Below the pieces are notes generated by a model, which saw only the letters and a list, made by a program, of their open reading frames with translations, made no database searches and was not told the DNA's origin. A stretch of 64,000 nucleotides of DNA from positions 1,940,521 through 2,004,520 of the forward strand of contig NZ_CP082286.1 in assembly GCF_019880245.1 (NCBI RefSeq), in the 5' to 3' direction. Shown piece by piece: positions 1-8,595 of the stretch (the first letter of the stretch is position 1; each line of letters opens with the position of its first letter). The DNA is from Halobaculum roseum. Its GTDB lineage: Archaea; Halobacteriota; Halobacteria; Halobacteriales; Haloferacaceae. A program made the translations under genes and the position numbers.

Positions 1-1084
1 CCTCCGCCTCGGCGGCGGCCGCGAGCAGCGCCATCAACACGCCGTCCTTCTCGCGGACGTGCCCGCGAACGGAGAAGCCGCCGGACTCCTCGCCGCCGAT
101 CAGCGCGTCGTGCTCGCCCATCGCCTGTGCGACCCACTTGAAGCCGACCGCGGTCTCGAACACCTCCTCGCCGTGCGCCTCGGCGATCCGGTCGATGAGG
201 AACGTCGTCGAGACGGTGCGGATCGCGGGCCCGGAGTCGCCCTCGAGGAGGCGGTCGTACGTCGCCGCGAAGAAGAGGTTCTCGTCGAGGTGGCCGCGCC
301 CGGGGGTCACGATCGCCAGCCGGTCGGCGTCGCCGTCGTTGGCGATCCCCAGGTCCGCGTCGCCCTCGGCGACGTGCGCGGCGAGCGCTTCGAGGTTCTC
401 CGCCGAGGGCTCCGGCGACCCGCCGCCGAACTCGGGGTCGCGGTCGCAGCGCAGGCGCTCGACCTCGGCGCCCGCGGATTCCAGCAGCGCGTCGGTGACG
501 CCGCGGCCGCTGCCGTGCATCGCGTCGTACGCGACCGTCAGCCCCGACAGATCGAGCGCCCCCCCGCGGGCGACGAGGTCGCGGGCGTGTTCGGTGTGGG
601 GGGTCTGAAGGTCGACGCGGCGGATATCGCCCTCGTCGGCGGTGCCAGCGGCGTCGAGGGTCGGCTCGCGGAGGTTCGCCTCGATGCGCTCGGTGACCTC
701 CGGAAGGGCGGGCGCGCCGTCGTCGGGGATGAACTTCACGCCGTTGTACTCGGGCGGGTTGTGCGAGGCCGTGACCATCATCGCGCCCGCCGCGTCGCGC
801 TCGACGATGGCGTACGCCACGAGCGGGGTGGGGCAGTCGCGCTCGGGGAGGAGCACGTCGAAGCCGTTGCCCGCGAGCACTTCCGCGAGCGACTCGGCGA
901 AGCCCTCGGAGGTCGGCCGGGCGTCGTAGCCCACGATCACGGGGCGGTCCGCCGTGCCCTCCGCGGCGGCGTCCGCCTCCGCCAAGGTGTCGGCGACGGC
1001 TTGACCGACGATCCGGACGCGGCGGTCGGTGAACGTGTCGAGGGTGGCGCGCCACCCGTCGGTTCCGAAGGAGATCTCGTCCAT
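1..1084 (-). CDS. Phosphoglucomutase/phosphomannomutase family protein (3' end beyond window)
   Basis: Alpha-D-phosphohexomutase, interconverting hexose 1- and 6-phosphates for sugar-nucleotide and polysaccharide metabolism. The reading frame runs off the left edge, so only about 361 N-terminal residues of a roughly 450-residue family are visible. The start MDEISFGTDGWRA is the usual N-terminus, and the active-site phosphoserine loop TASHNPPEYNG lies at about residues 102-112. The sugar specificity (glucose, mannose or glucosamine) cannot be told from this part. It is divergent from the flavin reductase gene downstream on the other strand, with about 130 bases between the starts. The family assignment is secure; the exact substrate is open. 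Confidence 0.9.
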   Translation of the reverse strand, partial: MDEISFGTDGWRATLDTFTDRRVRIVGQAVADTLAEADAAAEGTADRPVIVGYDARPTSEGFAESLAEVLAGNGFDVLLPERDCPTPLVAYAIVERDAAGAMMVTASHNPPEYNGVKFIPDDGAPALPEVTERIEANLREPTLDAAGTADEGDIRRVDLQTPHTEHARDLVARGGALDLSGLTVAYDAMHGSGRGVTDALLESAGAEVERLRCDRDPEFGGGSPEPSAENLEALAAHVAEGDADLGIANDGDADRLAIVTPGRGHLDENLFFAATYDRLLEGDSGPAIRTVSTTFLIDRIAEAHGEEVFETAVGFKWVAQAMGEHDALIGGEESGGFSVRGHVREKDGVLMALLAAAAEAE

Positions 1085-1211
1085 GCGGGAGCCGTCGGCG
1101 CGGGGTGGCAAAAACCCGGGTGCCCGCGGTCGGGCCGTACGAGGGCCGGATCCGGCGCCGGCCGCCGTCAGAACCCGACGGGCTTTTGCGCGCGCCCGGG
1201 AACTCTCTGGC

Positions 1212-1832
1212 ATGTCGGAGACGCCTACCGTCGTCGCCGTGAACGGCTCGCGACGCGACGGGAGCTACGGCCGGGCGACGCTGCGGTACGCCCTCGATGC
1301 GGCCGCCGAGTACGGCGCCGAGCCGGACTTCATCGATCTGGGTGACCCCGAGCTCGACGTGCCGCTGTATCACCCGGACGTCGACGCCGCGGACGCCGGC
1401 GACGTGCCGGACCTGCTCGCGCGGATGCGGCACGCCGACGGCGTGCTCCTATGCACGCCGGTGTACCACGACTCGTACTCGTCGGCGTTCCGGAGCTTCC
1501 ACGACTGGTGTAGCTTCGACGAGTACGACGACACCGTCGTCGGGCTGTTCGCCGTCGCCGGCGGCGGCTCCTACGGCGGGACGCTCGAACACATGCGCGC
1601 GACGATCCGCGGGGTCCACGGCTGGGTCGCCCCGCTCCAGGTCGGGATCCGCAACGCGCGAAACCGCTTCGAGCCGTGGGACGAGGGCGACCGGCCGCCC
1701 GAGGGCGCGATCGGCGCGGACGCGCGCTACGAGTTCGTCGACGACGCGCTGCGCGAGCGGACGATGAAGCTCGGGCGACGGATCGCCCACTACGCCGGGC
1801 ACAAGGACGAGTTCCTCGACGTTCCGGAGTAG
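1212..1832 (+). CDS. NADPH-dependent FMN reductase family flavoprotein
   Basis: A 206-residue flavodoxin-fold protein. The N-terminus VVAVNGSRRDGSYGRATL is the phosphate-binding loop of the NAD(P)H-dependent FMN reductase family, followed by the PVYHDSYSSAFRSFHDW segment typical of these proteins and a Gly-rich AVAGGGSYGG flavin loop near residue 115. The family transfers hydride from NAD(P)H to FMN or to quinone and azo substrates; the physiological substrate is not predictable here. The ATG at 1212 was chosen because the family signature begins five residues later and the longer upstream reading frame runs through the divergent promoter region. Probably cytosolic. Confidence 0.85.
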   Translation: MSETPTVVAVNGSRRDGSYGRATLRYALDAAAEYGAEPDFIDLGDPELDVPLYHPDVDAADAGDVPDLLARMRHADGVLLCTPVYHDSYSSAFRSFHDWCSFDEYDDTVVGLFAVAGGGSYGGTLEHMRATIRGVHGWVAPLQVGIRNARNRFEPWDEGDRPPEGAIGADARYEFVDDALRERTMKLGRRIAHYAGHKDEFLDVPE

Positions 1833-1870
1833 CGGCCGGGCGCGCGAGGTCGACCGACCGTCGACCGGTC

Positions 1871-2227
1871 CTACCCGATCAGCCGCTCCTTCTCCCGTCG
1901 CGACCGCTGTTTGATCGCGTACTCCCGGCTCATCGCCGCCGACTTCGAGTCGAACGCCTCGACGTGGACCAGCTCGACGGGCGTCCGCCCGCGGGTGTAC
2001 TTCGCGCCGTCGCCGGCGTCGTGCTCGGCGACGCGGCGGGCCACGTCGGTCGTGTAGCCGGTGTATAACGACCCGTCGACGCACTCCAGGACGTACACGT
2101 AGTGGTCGGCCGCCGGGACGGCGACGCCGTCGACGCGGTCGGGGTCGTCGCCGGTGCGGTCGGAGTCGTCGCCGTCGTGGCCGGGGTCTTCGCCGCGGGC
2201 GTCGACCGTCGGATCGCGATCGCTCAC
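1871..2227 (-). CDS. GIY-YIG domain protein
   Basis: A 118-residue protein. Residues about 42-118 form a compact GIY-YIG domain: [19 protein letters not shown] is the variant of the two-strand signature, followed by the conserved Arg in RRVAEH and the catalytic-type Glu in SREYAIKQ. It resembles the stand-alone UPF0213/YhbQ-type GIY-YIG proteins, which have nuclease activity in some bacteria but no settled role in archaea. The first 40 residues are an Asp-rich low-complexity tail, which a halophile may simply tolerate, so a later start is possible. Convergent with the flavin reductase gene, 38 bases apart. Confidence 0.85.
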   Translation of the reverse strand: MSDRDPTVDARGEDPGHDGDDSDRTGDDPDRVDGVAVPAADHYVYVLECVDGSLYTGYTTDVARRVAEHDAGDGAKYTRGRTPVELVHVEAFDSKSAAMSREYAIKQRSRREKERLIG

Positions 2228-2360
2228 GGCGACGGTGTTCGGCGCGCGTGAAATAAACGGACGCGGTGCGGCACGGCGCCGCCGGTCCCGAGTCCCGCGG
2301 GGGAACGGGGGACGGATGGGTGGTGGCCGTCGCGGCGCGGTGAGGTGGTCGCAGAGCGGT

Positions 2361-2528
2361 TCAGTCGTCTGCGCGGGTCCGATCCCGTGCCGCTTCGGCG
2401 ATGCCCGCGTTCGCAGAGCAGGACGGGCACGCGTTCAGGTCCCCGCGTTCGTCGCTGAACACGCGGGCGAAGCGGTCGGATACGTGCGACCCGCAGTGGT
2501 CGCAGCGTGGCATGTGGTCGTCCGGCAT
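2361..2528 (-). CDS. Small zinc-ribbon protein (haloarchaeal DUF7563-like)
   Basis: A 55-residue protein with two Cys pairs, [16 protein letters not shown] and CPSC, spaced as in a single zinc knuckle or ribbon. It looks like the small haloarchaeal family labelled DUF7563; the family number is from memory and should be checked. An in-frame ATG exists at 2561, but a good TATA-like element on this strand sits at about 2564-2573, which puts transcription start near 2543, downstream of that codon. The start at 2528 (or 2513, MPRCDHC) is therefore preferred. Such small zinc proteins are common in haloarchaea and mostly uncharacterised. Confidence 0.65.
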   Translation of the reverse strand: MPDDHMPRCDHCGSHVSDRFARVFSDERGDLNACPSCSANAGIAEAARDRTRADD

Positions 2529-2563
2529 CCACCGCTGCCGGTACCACGCGTAGGGGTGCATGA

Positions 2564-2573
2564 CACATATACT
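2564..2573 (-). promoter_or_regulatory. TATA-like element of the small zinc-ribbon gene
   Basis: Minus-strand AGTATATGTG. It lies about 40 nt before the start chosen at 2528, consistent with a short leader, and argues against the more upstream ATG at 2561. Confidence 0.45.
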
Positions 2574-2626
2574 CTTTCACGGCGCACGCGCCGTGCAGCG
2601 GCGGAAAACGGCGTCGAACCGGTCGG

Positions 2627-3403
2627 TCAGTCGTCCCCTCCATCGCGGGAGCCGTCGACGCCGATGGCGATCAGCCCGGCCTGCGTCCCGGCGACGAAGC
2701 CGGCGTCGACGTTCACCACCGAGAGGACGGTACACGACTGGAGCAGGCCCAACAGCGCCGCCTTCCCGTCGCCGCCGACGCCGTACCCCGTCGACGTGGG
2801 GAGGCCGATCACGGGCGCGCCGACCAGCCCCGCGACGACGGGCGGCAGCGCGGCCTCCCGTCCCGCAACCGCGACGACGACGTCCGCCCCGCGAAGGGCG
2901 TCCAGCTCGTCGAGCACGCGCGTGAGGTTGGCGACGCCCACGTCCTCGACCGTCTCGACGCGCGGGCCGGCCTCGCCGGCGACGACGGCCGCCTCCCTGG
3001 CCGCGGGCGCGTCGGCGGTGCCGCCGGAGACGACGACCACGTCCGCGTCGACGGCGGGCGGCACGTAGTCGTCGGCGTGGACCACGACGGTCCGCGCCCG
3101 GGCGTCGCGCTCGACGGTCGCCTCCGGGTGCTCCTGGTCCATGTAGGCCCGCACCTGTTCGGCCGTCTCGTCGTCGGCGCGCGTGACGAGCGCCCGTCCG
3201 GTCGAGTCGACCGCGGCGTCGGCCATCGCCGCCACCTCCGCGGGCGTCTTCCCCTCCGCGAGGATCCCCTCGGGGATCCCGCGGCGATGCTCCCGGGCGG
3301 CGTCGAACCGTCCGGCCTCCGTGGTCGCGTAGCCGCGCAACCGCGCCTCCGCCTGTGCGGGCGTCAGGTCGCCGGCGGCGACCGCCTCCAGCGTTTCGCG
3401 CAT
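2627..3403 (-). CDS. larB: LarB: pyridinium-3,5-biscarboxylate mononucleotide synthase (AIR carboxylase-related)
   Basis: A 258-residue protein with the PurE-like C-terminal domain of LarB: SGGTADAPAAREA at about residues 123-135, then VVAVAGREAALPPVVAGL and the loop LPTSTGYGVGGDGKAALL. The N-terminal quarter (ETLEAVAAGDLTPAQAEARL) is the helical region that separates LarB from true PurE. LarB carboxylates and hydrolyses nicotinate adenine dinucleotide, the first step to the nickel-pincer nucleotide cofactor of lactate racemase-type enzymes. No larC, larE or larA is seen in the window, so the rest of the pathway must lie elsewhere. ATG 3403 is preceded by a TATA-like element at 3451-3460. Confidence 0.9.
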   Translation of the reverse strand: MRETLEAVAAGDLTPAQAEARLRGYATTEAGRFDAAREHRRGIPEGILAEGKTPAEVAAMADAAVDSTGRALVTRADDETAEQVRAYMDQEHPEATVERDARARTVVVHADDYVPPAVDADVVVVSGGTADAPAAREAAVVAGEAGPRVETVEDVGVANLTRVLDELDALRGADVVVAVAGREAALPPVVAGLVGAPVIGLPTSTGYGVGGDGKAALLGLLQSCTVLSVVNVDAGFVAGTQAGLIAIGVDGSRDGGDD

Positions 3404-3450
3404 GGACGACCCTCGGGGGCGGACCGACTCGAAGCCTCCGACCGGGAACG

Positions 3451-3460
3451 GTATATAAAC
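3451..3460 (-). promoter_or_regulatory. TATA-like element of larB
   Basis: Minus-strand GTTTATATAC, about 52 nt before the larB ATG, implying a leader of roughly 25 nt. Confidence 0.5.
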
Positions 3461-3525
3461 CCGAAGTCGGAAACACCCGTGAACGGCCGCGAGGGGCCCC
3501 GCCTCGCGGGATAACTTGGGAAATC

Positions 3526-3531
3526 TTATAA
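3526..3531 (+). promoter_or_regulatory. TATA box of the histone-fold miniprotein gene
   Basis: TTATAA, centred 28 nt before the ATG at 3557, the spacing expected for a leaderless archaeal transcript. It supports a gene too short to be picked up by length filters. Confidence 0.55.
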
Positions 3532-3556
3532 GGAGGCGTCGGGAAAACCAGATTGC

Positions 3557-3724
3557 ATGGCAGACCTCATCGTCAAGGCAGCCGTCAAGGAGTACCTCGA
3601 GGAGAAGAACGTCGCGTCCGATTTCTACGACGCACTCGACGGGGAAGTCGAGGAGCTGCTCGAGGACGCCGCCCGCCGCGCCGAGGAGAACGACCGGAAG
3701 ACGGTCCAGCCGCGCGACCTGTAA
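3557..3724 (+). CDS. Histone-fold-like miniprotein (DUF1931-like)
   Basis: A 55-residue acidic protein, MADLIVKAAVKEYLEEKNV... ending DRKTVQPRDL. The sequence is a short helix, a long amphipathic helix with the SDFYDALDGEVEELLEDAARRAEEN segment, and a terminal TVQPRDL strand-like tail. This is the pattern of archaeal histone-fold proteins, where a motif such as TVxxxDI closes the fold. It matches the haloarchaeal family usually labelled DUF1931 or histone-like. It may bind DNA or dimerise with a partner; it lacks the length of a full histone. A TATA box 28 nt upstream supports the start. Confidence 0.8.
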   Translation: MADLIVKAAVKEYLEEKNVASDFYDALDGEVEELLEDAARRAEENDRKTVQPRDL

Positions 3725-3818
3725 ACTCGGCCACCTTTCCTCCACTTCTTTCACCGACCGCGTAGCCGCGGCGCCGCCGATCGCGCGTGCTCGACGAGCT
3801 GGACGCCGACGCTGAGCC

Positions 3819-4514
3819 CTACGGCTCCGTCCGCCGCACGTCGCCGTCGTCATCGCCGACGAACACCGCGTCGGCCATCCCGACGAACAGGCCGTGCTCG
3901 ACGACGCCCGCGGCGGCCGACAGCGTCCGCGCCAGCGACGCCGGCTCCGAGACGGCGCCGAAGTCGCAATCGAGCACGAGGTTCCCGTTGTCGGTGATCA
4001 CGGGACCGTCCTTGCGCTCGGCGTCCCGAAGCGTCGGGTCGCCGCCGGCGTCGCTGACCGCACGCTCGACGCGGGCGAGCGCGTCCGGCAGTACCTCGAC
4101 GGGGACCGGGTGTTCGAGCCGGTCCGCGAGCTTCGAGTCGTCGGCGACGACGAGGAACTCGTCGGCCGCCGACGCGACGACCTTCTCGCGGGCGTGTGCG
4201 GCGCCGCCGCCCTTCACCAGCGCGTTCGCGTCGAGGGCGACCTGGTCGGCGCCGTCGATCGCGAGGTCGACGCGGGCCACGTCCGACAGCGTCAACAGGG
4301 GGATCCCGACCTCCCTCGCGAGCGCCCGCGACTGGTAGGAGGTGGCGACGCCCTCGATGTCGAGCCCCTCGGCGACGCGCTCGCCGAGGTCGCGGATCGC
4401 GTGCGCCGCCGTCGAGCCGGTGCCGAGCCCGACCACGTCGCCGTCGGTCGCCTCGGCGGCGGCCGCCTCGCCGGCCGCCCGCTTCGCCGCCTCCGTCCCC
4501 GCGGTGTTCTTCAT
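3819..4514 (-). CDS. rpiA: Ribose-5-phosphate isomerase A
   Basis: A 231-residue RpiA, which interconverts ribose 5-phosphate and ribulose 5-phosphate and so supplies nucleotide and histidine synthesis. Visible family motifs are VVGLGTGSTAAHAI near residue 28 (phosphate-binding loop), LAIDGADQV near residue 85 (catalytic Asp region) and LVKGGGAAHAREKVVA near residue 97 (catalytic Glu or Lys region). The length is normal for the family. ATG 4514 was chosen because the protein starts MKNTAGTEAAKRAAGEAA, directly before the expected first helix; the long upstream extension overlaps the next gene. Confidence 0.95.
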   Translation of the reverse strand: MKNTAGTEAAKRAAGEAAAAEATDGDVVGLGTGSTAAHAIRDLGERVAEGLDIEGVATSYQSRALAREVGIPLLTLSDVARVDLAIDGADQVALDANALVKGGGAAHAREKVVASAADEFLVVADDSKLADRLEHPVPVEVLPDALARVERAVSDAGGDPTLRDAERKDGPVITDNGNLVLDCDFGAVSEPASLARTLSAAAGVVEHGLFVGMADAVFVGDDDGDVRRTEP

Positions 4515-4599
4515 GGTCGGGTGCTCCGCCGGGGGGCGCAAAACGCTTGCCCGTCGAGGCGGCCGAAGGTACTTACGCCGGAGCGACGCAGACCCCGCC

Positions 4600-5304
4600 G
4601 TGTCCCTCGCTACCCTCTCTCCCCGTGTCCTCCGTCTCGTCGCCGTCGCCCTCGTCGCGTCGGCGCTCGTCGCCGCAGCGGTCCCGGCCGACGGCGCCGC
4701 CCGTGCGCCGCCGGAGCCAGCCTGCGGCGTCTGCGTCGACGGCGCGCTCGCCGACGCGGCCGACCGGCACGGCGTCGCCGTCGCGGTCGAACGCGCCACG
4801 CTCGACGTGCACGTGTCCGACGACGGCTCGACCCGCTGGACCGCCCGCCTCGACCTGTCCGACGGGACCGATGCGCTCCGGAACGACTCGCTGCGGGCCG
4901 CGATCGTCGACGCCGCGACGGCCTCGGACGGCGGCGACCGGACGAGCCGGATGGACGGCGACACGCTGGTCGTCGAGCACCGCCGCGGCGACGCCGCCGA
5001 GCGCGAGGCCGGCGCGGTCCTGTTCACCGCCTTCGACGCCCGCGACCCCGTGCTGCCGTTCGTCATGGGCGGCGAGGGGACCGTCTATCCCGGCGCGGAC
5101 GCGCTCGTCCTCCACGCGCCGGAGGGCCACGTCGTCGCCGGCGGGGTCGGCGACGGGACGGTCGAGGGACGGACCGTCGTCTGGCGCGGCGCGGAGGGCG
5201 GGGACGACGGGATCGACCGCGACGCGGTGCCGACGTTCGTCCCCGAGGGTGCGGTGGCGCCGGGCGTTCGGGGCGTCCTCGCCAGGCTGCTCGCGGGGTA
5301 CTGA
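4600..5304 (+). CDS. Predicted exported protein of unknown function
   Basis: A 234-residue protein reading from GTG 4600. The N-terminus has a basic start followed by a hydrophobic stretch (LRLVAVALVASALVAAAV, residues about 10-27) and a small-residue region DGAARAPPEP, which looks like a Sec-type signal peptide or a single anchor. A CGVC motif follows at about residue 40. The remainder is acidic and rich in predicted beta strands (repeated short V/T segments) with no family I recognise. No second membrane segment is obvious, so the mature protein is probably outside the cell or anchored by its N-terminus. The GTG start is preferred because the upstream reading frame crosses the rpiA promoter. 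Confidence 0.65.
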   Translation: MSLATLSPRVLRLVAVALVASALVAAAVPADGAARAPPEPACGVCVDGALADAADRHGVAVAVERATLDVHVSDDGSTRWTARLDLSDGTDALRNDSLRAAIVDAATASDGGDRTSRMDGDTLVVEHRRGDAAEREAGAVLFTAFDARDPVLPFVMGGEGTVYPGADALVLHAPEGHVVAGGVGDGTVEGRTVVWRGAEGGDDGIDRDAVPTFVPEGAVAPGVRGVLARLLAGY

Positions 5305-5426
5305 GGCCGTCCCACCGTGGCGCCCTCGGGAGGTCTTCGGAACCGAACCGACGGCCCCGAACGGGCGGCGCCGCCGACCGGGACGGGGACGAAGACGGTA
5401 TTAGCCGCCGCGACCACGGTCTGGGT

Positions 5427-5669
5427 ATGCACGTCGAGTTCGACCGTGACACCTGCGTCGGGATGTACCAGTGCGTGGCCGAGTGGGACGCCTTCGAGAA
5501 GGACATGGACGCCGGGAAGGCGACGCTCGTCGGCGGCGAGGAGACCGACGAGGACACCTTCTCGCTGGAGGTGCCCGACGGCGACGAGCTGGACGCGAAG
5601 TTCGCGGCCCGCACCTGCCCGGTCGACGCCATCCGTCTGTACGACGACGACGGCGAACAACTGATCTGA
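5427..5669 (+). CDS. Ferredoxin, single-cluster ([3Fe-4S]/[4Fe-4S] type)
   Basis: An 80-residue ferredoxin. The cluster Cys motif is CVGMYQC at residues 11-17 with a last Cys in RTCPVDAI at about residue 64. That is CX5C...CP rather than CX2CX2C, so one ligand position is occupied by Met. This is the arrangement of P450-type or Fdx-like single [3Fe-4S] ferredoxins, although some bind [4Fe-4S]. The central segment is acidic. It is likely to be a cytosolic electron carrier; no obvious redox partner lies beside it. GTATTAG about 27 nt upstream of the ATG fits a leaderless start. Confidence 0.85.
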   Translation: MHVEFDRDTCVGMYQCVAEWDAFEKDMDAGKATLVGGEETDEDTFSLEVPDGDELDAKFAARTCPVDAIRLYDDDGEQLI

Positions 5670-5806
5670 GGGGCGGGCGCCCGAGAGACGTCCGGTCGGC
5701 GCCGAACCGGGAACGTCGAGGAGGGTCACAAAGAAGCGGTCGTCCGCGCCCGAGCGAGCGGGAACGCGAGAAACGGTTATCACGGATCCTCGTGTTGACC
5801 CGACCG

Positions 5807-5923
5807 ATGCCAGCATCCGAGCGCTGTCACATCACGGAGTGGGCCGCGCTCCTCGACGAGTCCGTCCCCGAGACGGCCTGCGACGAGCGCCGGTTCGAGT
5901 TCCGGCCGCGCGAGGAGCGCTGA
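5807..5923 (+). CDS. Possible 38-residue small protein
   Basis: A short reading frame MPASERCHITEWAALL... ending PREER. A TATA-like GGTTATCAC sits about 29 nt before the ATG, the spacing seen at leaderless genes in this window, and codons end mainly in G or C. The sequence could form one amphipathic helix. I do not recognise a family, and the frame may be chance, so this is a weak call resting mainly on the promoter spacing. Confidence 0.35.
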   Translation: MPASERCHITEWAALLDESVPETACDERRFEFRPREER

Positions 5924-6009
5924 ACCGGCCGTTCGAGCCGTGAGGCGTCCGGCTTCACTTTCGCCACGGTTCGCGAAGGTTTACCCCGCGTGAGGCGCAA
6001 GATCCGACG

Positions 6010-8556
6010 ATGGCCGAGGCCGCCGCGGAGGACGAGTACGTCGAGCACCCGCTGCTCGTTCCGGAGTTCATCGAGAACCGTCGCTACCAGACGGAGCTGG
6101 CGGCGACCGCCCGCGAGGGTCACACGCTCGTGTGCCTCCCGACCGGCCTCGGGAAGACGACCGTCTCGCTTCTGGTCACCGCCCACCGGTTGTACGAGAC
6201 CGGGGGGAAGGCGCTGTTTCTCGCGCCGACGAAGCCGCTGGTCCAGCAGCACGCCGACTTCTATCGCGAGGCGCTGGACGTCGCCGACGAGGAGATCGTC
6301 GTGTTCACCGGGGAGGTACGCCCGGACGACCGCGCGGAGCTGTGGGAGAGCGCGAGCATCGTCATCGCCACGCCCCAGGTCGTCGAGAACGACCTCGTCG
6401 GCAACCGGGTCTCGCTGGCGGACGTGACGCATCTGACGTTCGACGAGTGCCACCGCGCCAGCGGCGACTACGCGTACGTGTACATCGCCGAGCGCTACCA
6501 CGCGGACGCCGAGAACCCGCTCGTCACCGGGATGTCGGCCTCGCCGGGGGGCGACCGCGAGGAGATCACGGCCGTCTGTGAGAACCTCGGCATCGACCAG
6601 GTGGAGGTGATGACCGAGGACGACGCCGACGTGGGCGAGTACACCCACGACACCGACGTGCAGTGGGAGCGGATCGACCTCCCGGAGCCGATCGTCGAGA
6701 TCCGCGACGCCCTCAACGAGGTGATCACGGACAGGCTGGAGAGCCTGAAGCAACTGGGCGTCACGAACACGACTCAGCCGGACGTCTCCCAGAAGGACCT
6801 CAACAAGATGCGCGGGGAGCTCCAGCGCATGATGGACGGGGGAGACTCGGACGCCTACACCGGGATGTCCGTGCACGCGGAGGTGATGAAGCTCCGGCGC
6901 GCCGTCGAACTCGTCGAGACGCAAAGCGTCGAGGCGCTGCGGCGGTACTTCGAGCGCCAGCGCAACGCCGCCCGGTCGTCGGGCGCCTCGAAGGCGAGCC
7001 AGCGACTCGTCTCCGAGCCGAAGGTGCGCGAGGCGATGCGCAAGGCCGAGAACTTCGACGACCTCCACCCGAAGTTCCGCCGGACCCGTGTCCTGCTGGC
7101 GCAGACGCTCGGCATCGGCGGCGGCGAGCGCGTCATCGTGTTCACGGAGTCGCGGGACACCGCCGAGGCGCTCACGGAGTTCCTCTCCGCTTCCTTCGAC
7201 ACCCGGCGGTTCGTCGGCCAGGGCGACAAGGAGGGCTCCGACGGCATGACCCAGAAACAGCAGCAGGAGACGCTCGACGCCTTCCGGGCCGGCGAGTTCG
7301 AGGTGCTCGTCTCCACCAGCGTCGCCGAGGAGGGGCTGGACGTGCCGGAGGTCGATCTGGTGCTGTTCTTCGAGCCCGTGCCGACCGCCATTCGCTCCAT
7401 CCAGCGCAAGGGGCGGACCGGCCGGCAGGCCGAGGGGGAGGTGGTCGTCCTCCTCGCCAACGACACGCGCGACGAGGCGTTCTTCTGGATCTCGCGGCGC
7501 CGCGAGAAGGAGATGGAAAACGAGCTTCGCGAGCTGAAGGGCGTCGCCGACGAGCTGACCGACGAACTCGACGACGACCAGACTGGATTGACCGAGTTCG
7601 ACGGCGAGGAAACCAACGACGGCGACGGCGAGGCCGACGACGCGACCGTCGCCGACGCCTCCGCGGAGTCCACGTCGGACTCGACGCCGGCGTCGACCGC
7701 CGACGGGTCACAGCCCGGACTGACCGACTTCGACCCCGAGTCGACGGGCGACGACGAGACGACGAAGGACGGCGGCGAAACGGCGGACGACCGCGGTGTG
7801 AGTGGCGACACGACCGTCGACGGCGGCGACGGCGACCCTGACGACGAGACCGACGCCGGCAGTGACGCGGACGACGGCGTCGTCGCCACCGCCGGGAGCG
7901 ACGAGGGCACCGAGATCGTCATCGACCAGCGCGAACTGGAGTCGACGATCGCGCGCGACCTCTCCACCCGCGAGGGGATCACCACCCGGCTGGAGACGCT
8001 GGCGGTCGGCGACTACGTGCTCTCCGACCGCGTCGCCGTCGAGCGCAAGTCGGTCGCGGACTTCCTCGACACGCTCGTGGGCGGCGACCGCTCGATGTTC
8101 GAGCAGGTGAAGGACACCGCCCGCGCGTACGCCCGGCCCGTCGTGATCATCGAGGGCGAGGACCTGTACGGCGAGCGCAACGTCCACCCGAACGCGGTCC
8201 GCGGGGCGCTGTCGTCGCTGGCGATCGACTTCGACGCGAGCGTCCTCCGGACCGAGGACGAGGCCGACACCGCCGACCTGCTGGAGGTGATCGCCCGTCG
8301 CGAGCAGGAGGAGAACGACCGCGAGGTGTCCGCACACGGCGAGAAGGGGGCGAAGACGCTCGCGGAGCAACAGGAGTACGTCGTCTCGTCGATCGCGGAC
8401 ATCGGTCCCGTCACCTCGCGCGCGCTGCTGGAGCACTTCGGCACCGTCGAGGCGGTGATGACCGCCCGCGAGGAGGACCTGCTGGAGGTCTCGGGCGTCG
8501 GGCAGGTGACCGCCGAGCGCATCCGCGAGGTCGTCGGAAGCGACTACCCGGAGTAG
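6010..8556 (+). CDS. hef: Hef: superfamily 2 helicase fused to an XPF/ERCC4 nuclease
   Basis: An 848-residue fork-repair protein, the archaeal relative of FANCM/XPF. The helicase half has PTGLGKTT (Walker A, about residues 43-50), FDECHR (DECH box, about 143-148), TGMSASPGG, and helicase C motifs VSTSVAEEGLDVPEVDLV and QRKGRTGR. An acidic, probably disordered linker of about 130 residues follows. The nuclease begins at about residue 635 with VIDQRELES and carries the ERCC4 signature VGDYVLSDRVAVERKSVADF. Two helix-hairpin-helix motifs (IADIGPVTSRALLEHFG, VSGVGQVTAERI) end the protein. The linker holds two PCNA-box-like motifs at Q524 and Q568. The family cleaves and remodels stalled forks. 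A TATA-like GGTTTACC lies 28 nt before the ATG. Confidence 0.95.
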   Translation: MAEAAAEDEYVEHPLLVPEFIENRRYQTELAATAREGHTLVCLPTGLGKTTVSLLVTAHRLYETGGKALFLAPTKPLVQQHADFYREALDVADEEIVVFTGEVRPDDRAELWESASIVIATPQVVENDLVGNRVSLADVTHLTFDECHRASGDYAYVYIAERYHADAENPLVTGMSASPGGDREEITAVCENLGIDQVEVMTEDDADVGEYTHDTDVQWERIDLPEPIVEIRDALNEVITDRLESLKQLGVTNTTQPDVSQKDLNKMRGELQRMMDGGDSDAYTGMSVHAEVMKLRRAVELVETQSVEALRRYFERQRNAARSSGASKASQRLVSEPKVREAMRKAENFDDLHPKFRRTRVLLAQTLGIGGGERVIVFTESRDTAEALTEFLSASFDTRRFVGQGDKEGSDGMTQKQQQETLDAFRAGEFEVLVSTSVAEEGLDVPEVDLVLFFEPVPTAIRSIQRKGRTGRQAEGEVVVLLANDTRDEAFFWISRRREKEMENELRELKGVADELTDELDDDQTGLTEFDGEETNDGDGEADDATVADASAESTSDSTPASTADGSQPGLTDFDPESTGDDETTKDGGETADDRGVSGDTTVDGGDGDPDDETDAGSDADDGVVATAGSDEGTEIVIDQRELESTIARDLSTREGITTRLETLAVGDYVLSDRVAVERKSVADFLDTLVGGDRSMFEQVKDTARAYARPVVIIEGEDLYGERNVHPNAVRGALSSLAIDFDASVLRTEDEADTADLLEVIARREQEENDREVSAHGEKGAKTLAEQQEYVVSSIADIGPVTSRALLEHFGTVEAVMTAREEDLLEVSGVGQVTAERIREVVGSDYPE

Positions 8557-8595
8557 CCGCGAGTCGCCCGTTCTCCGGCGTGTACGGTTCGGTTC

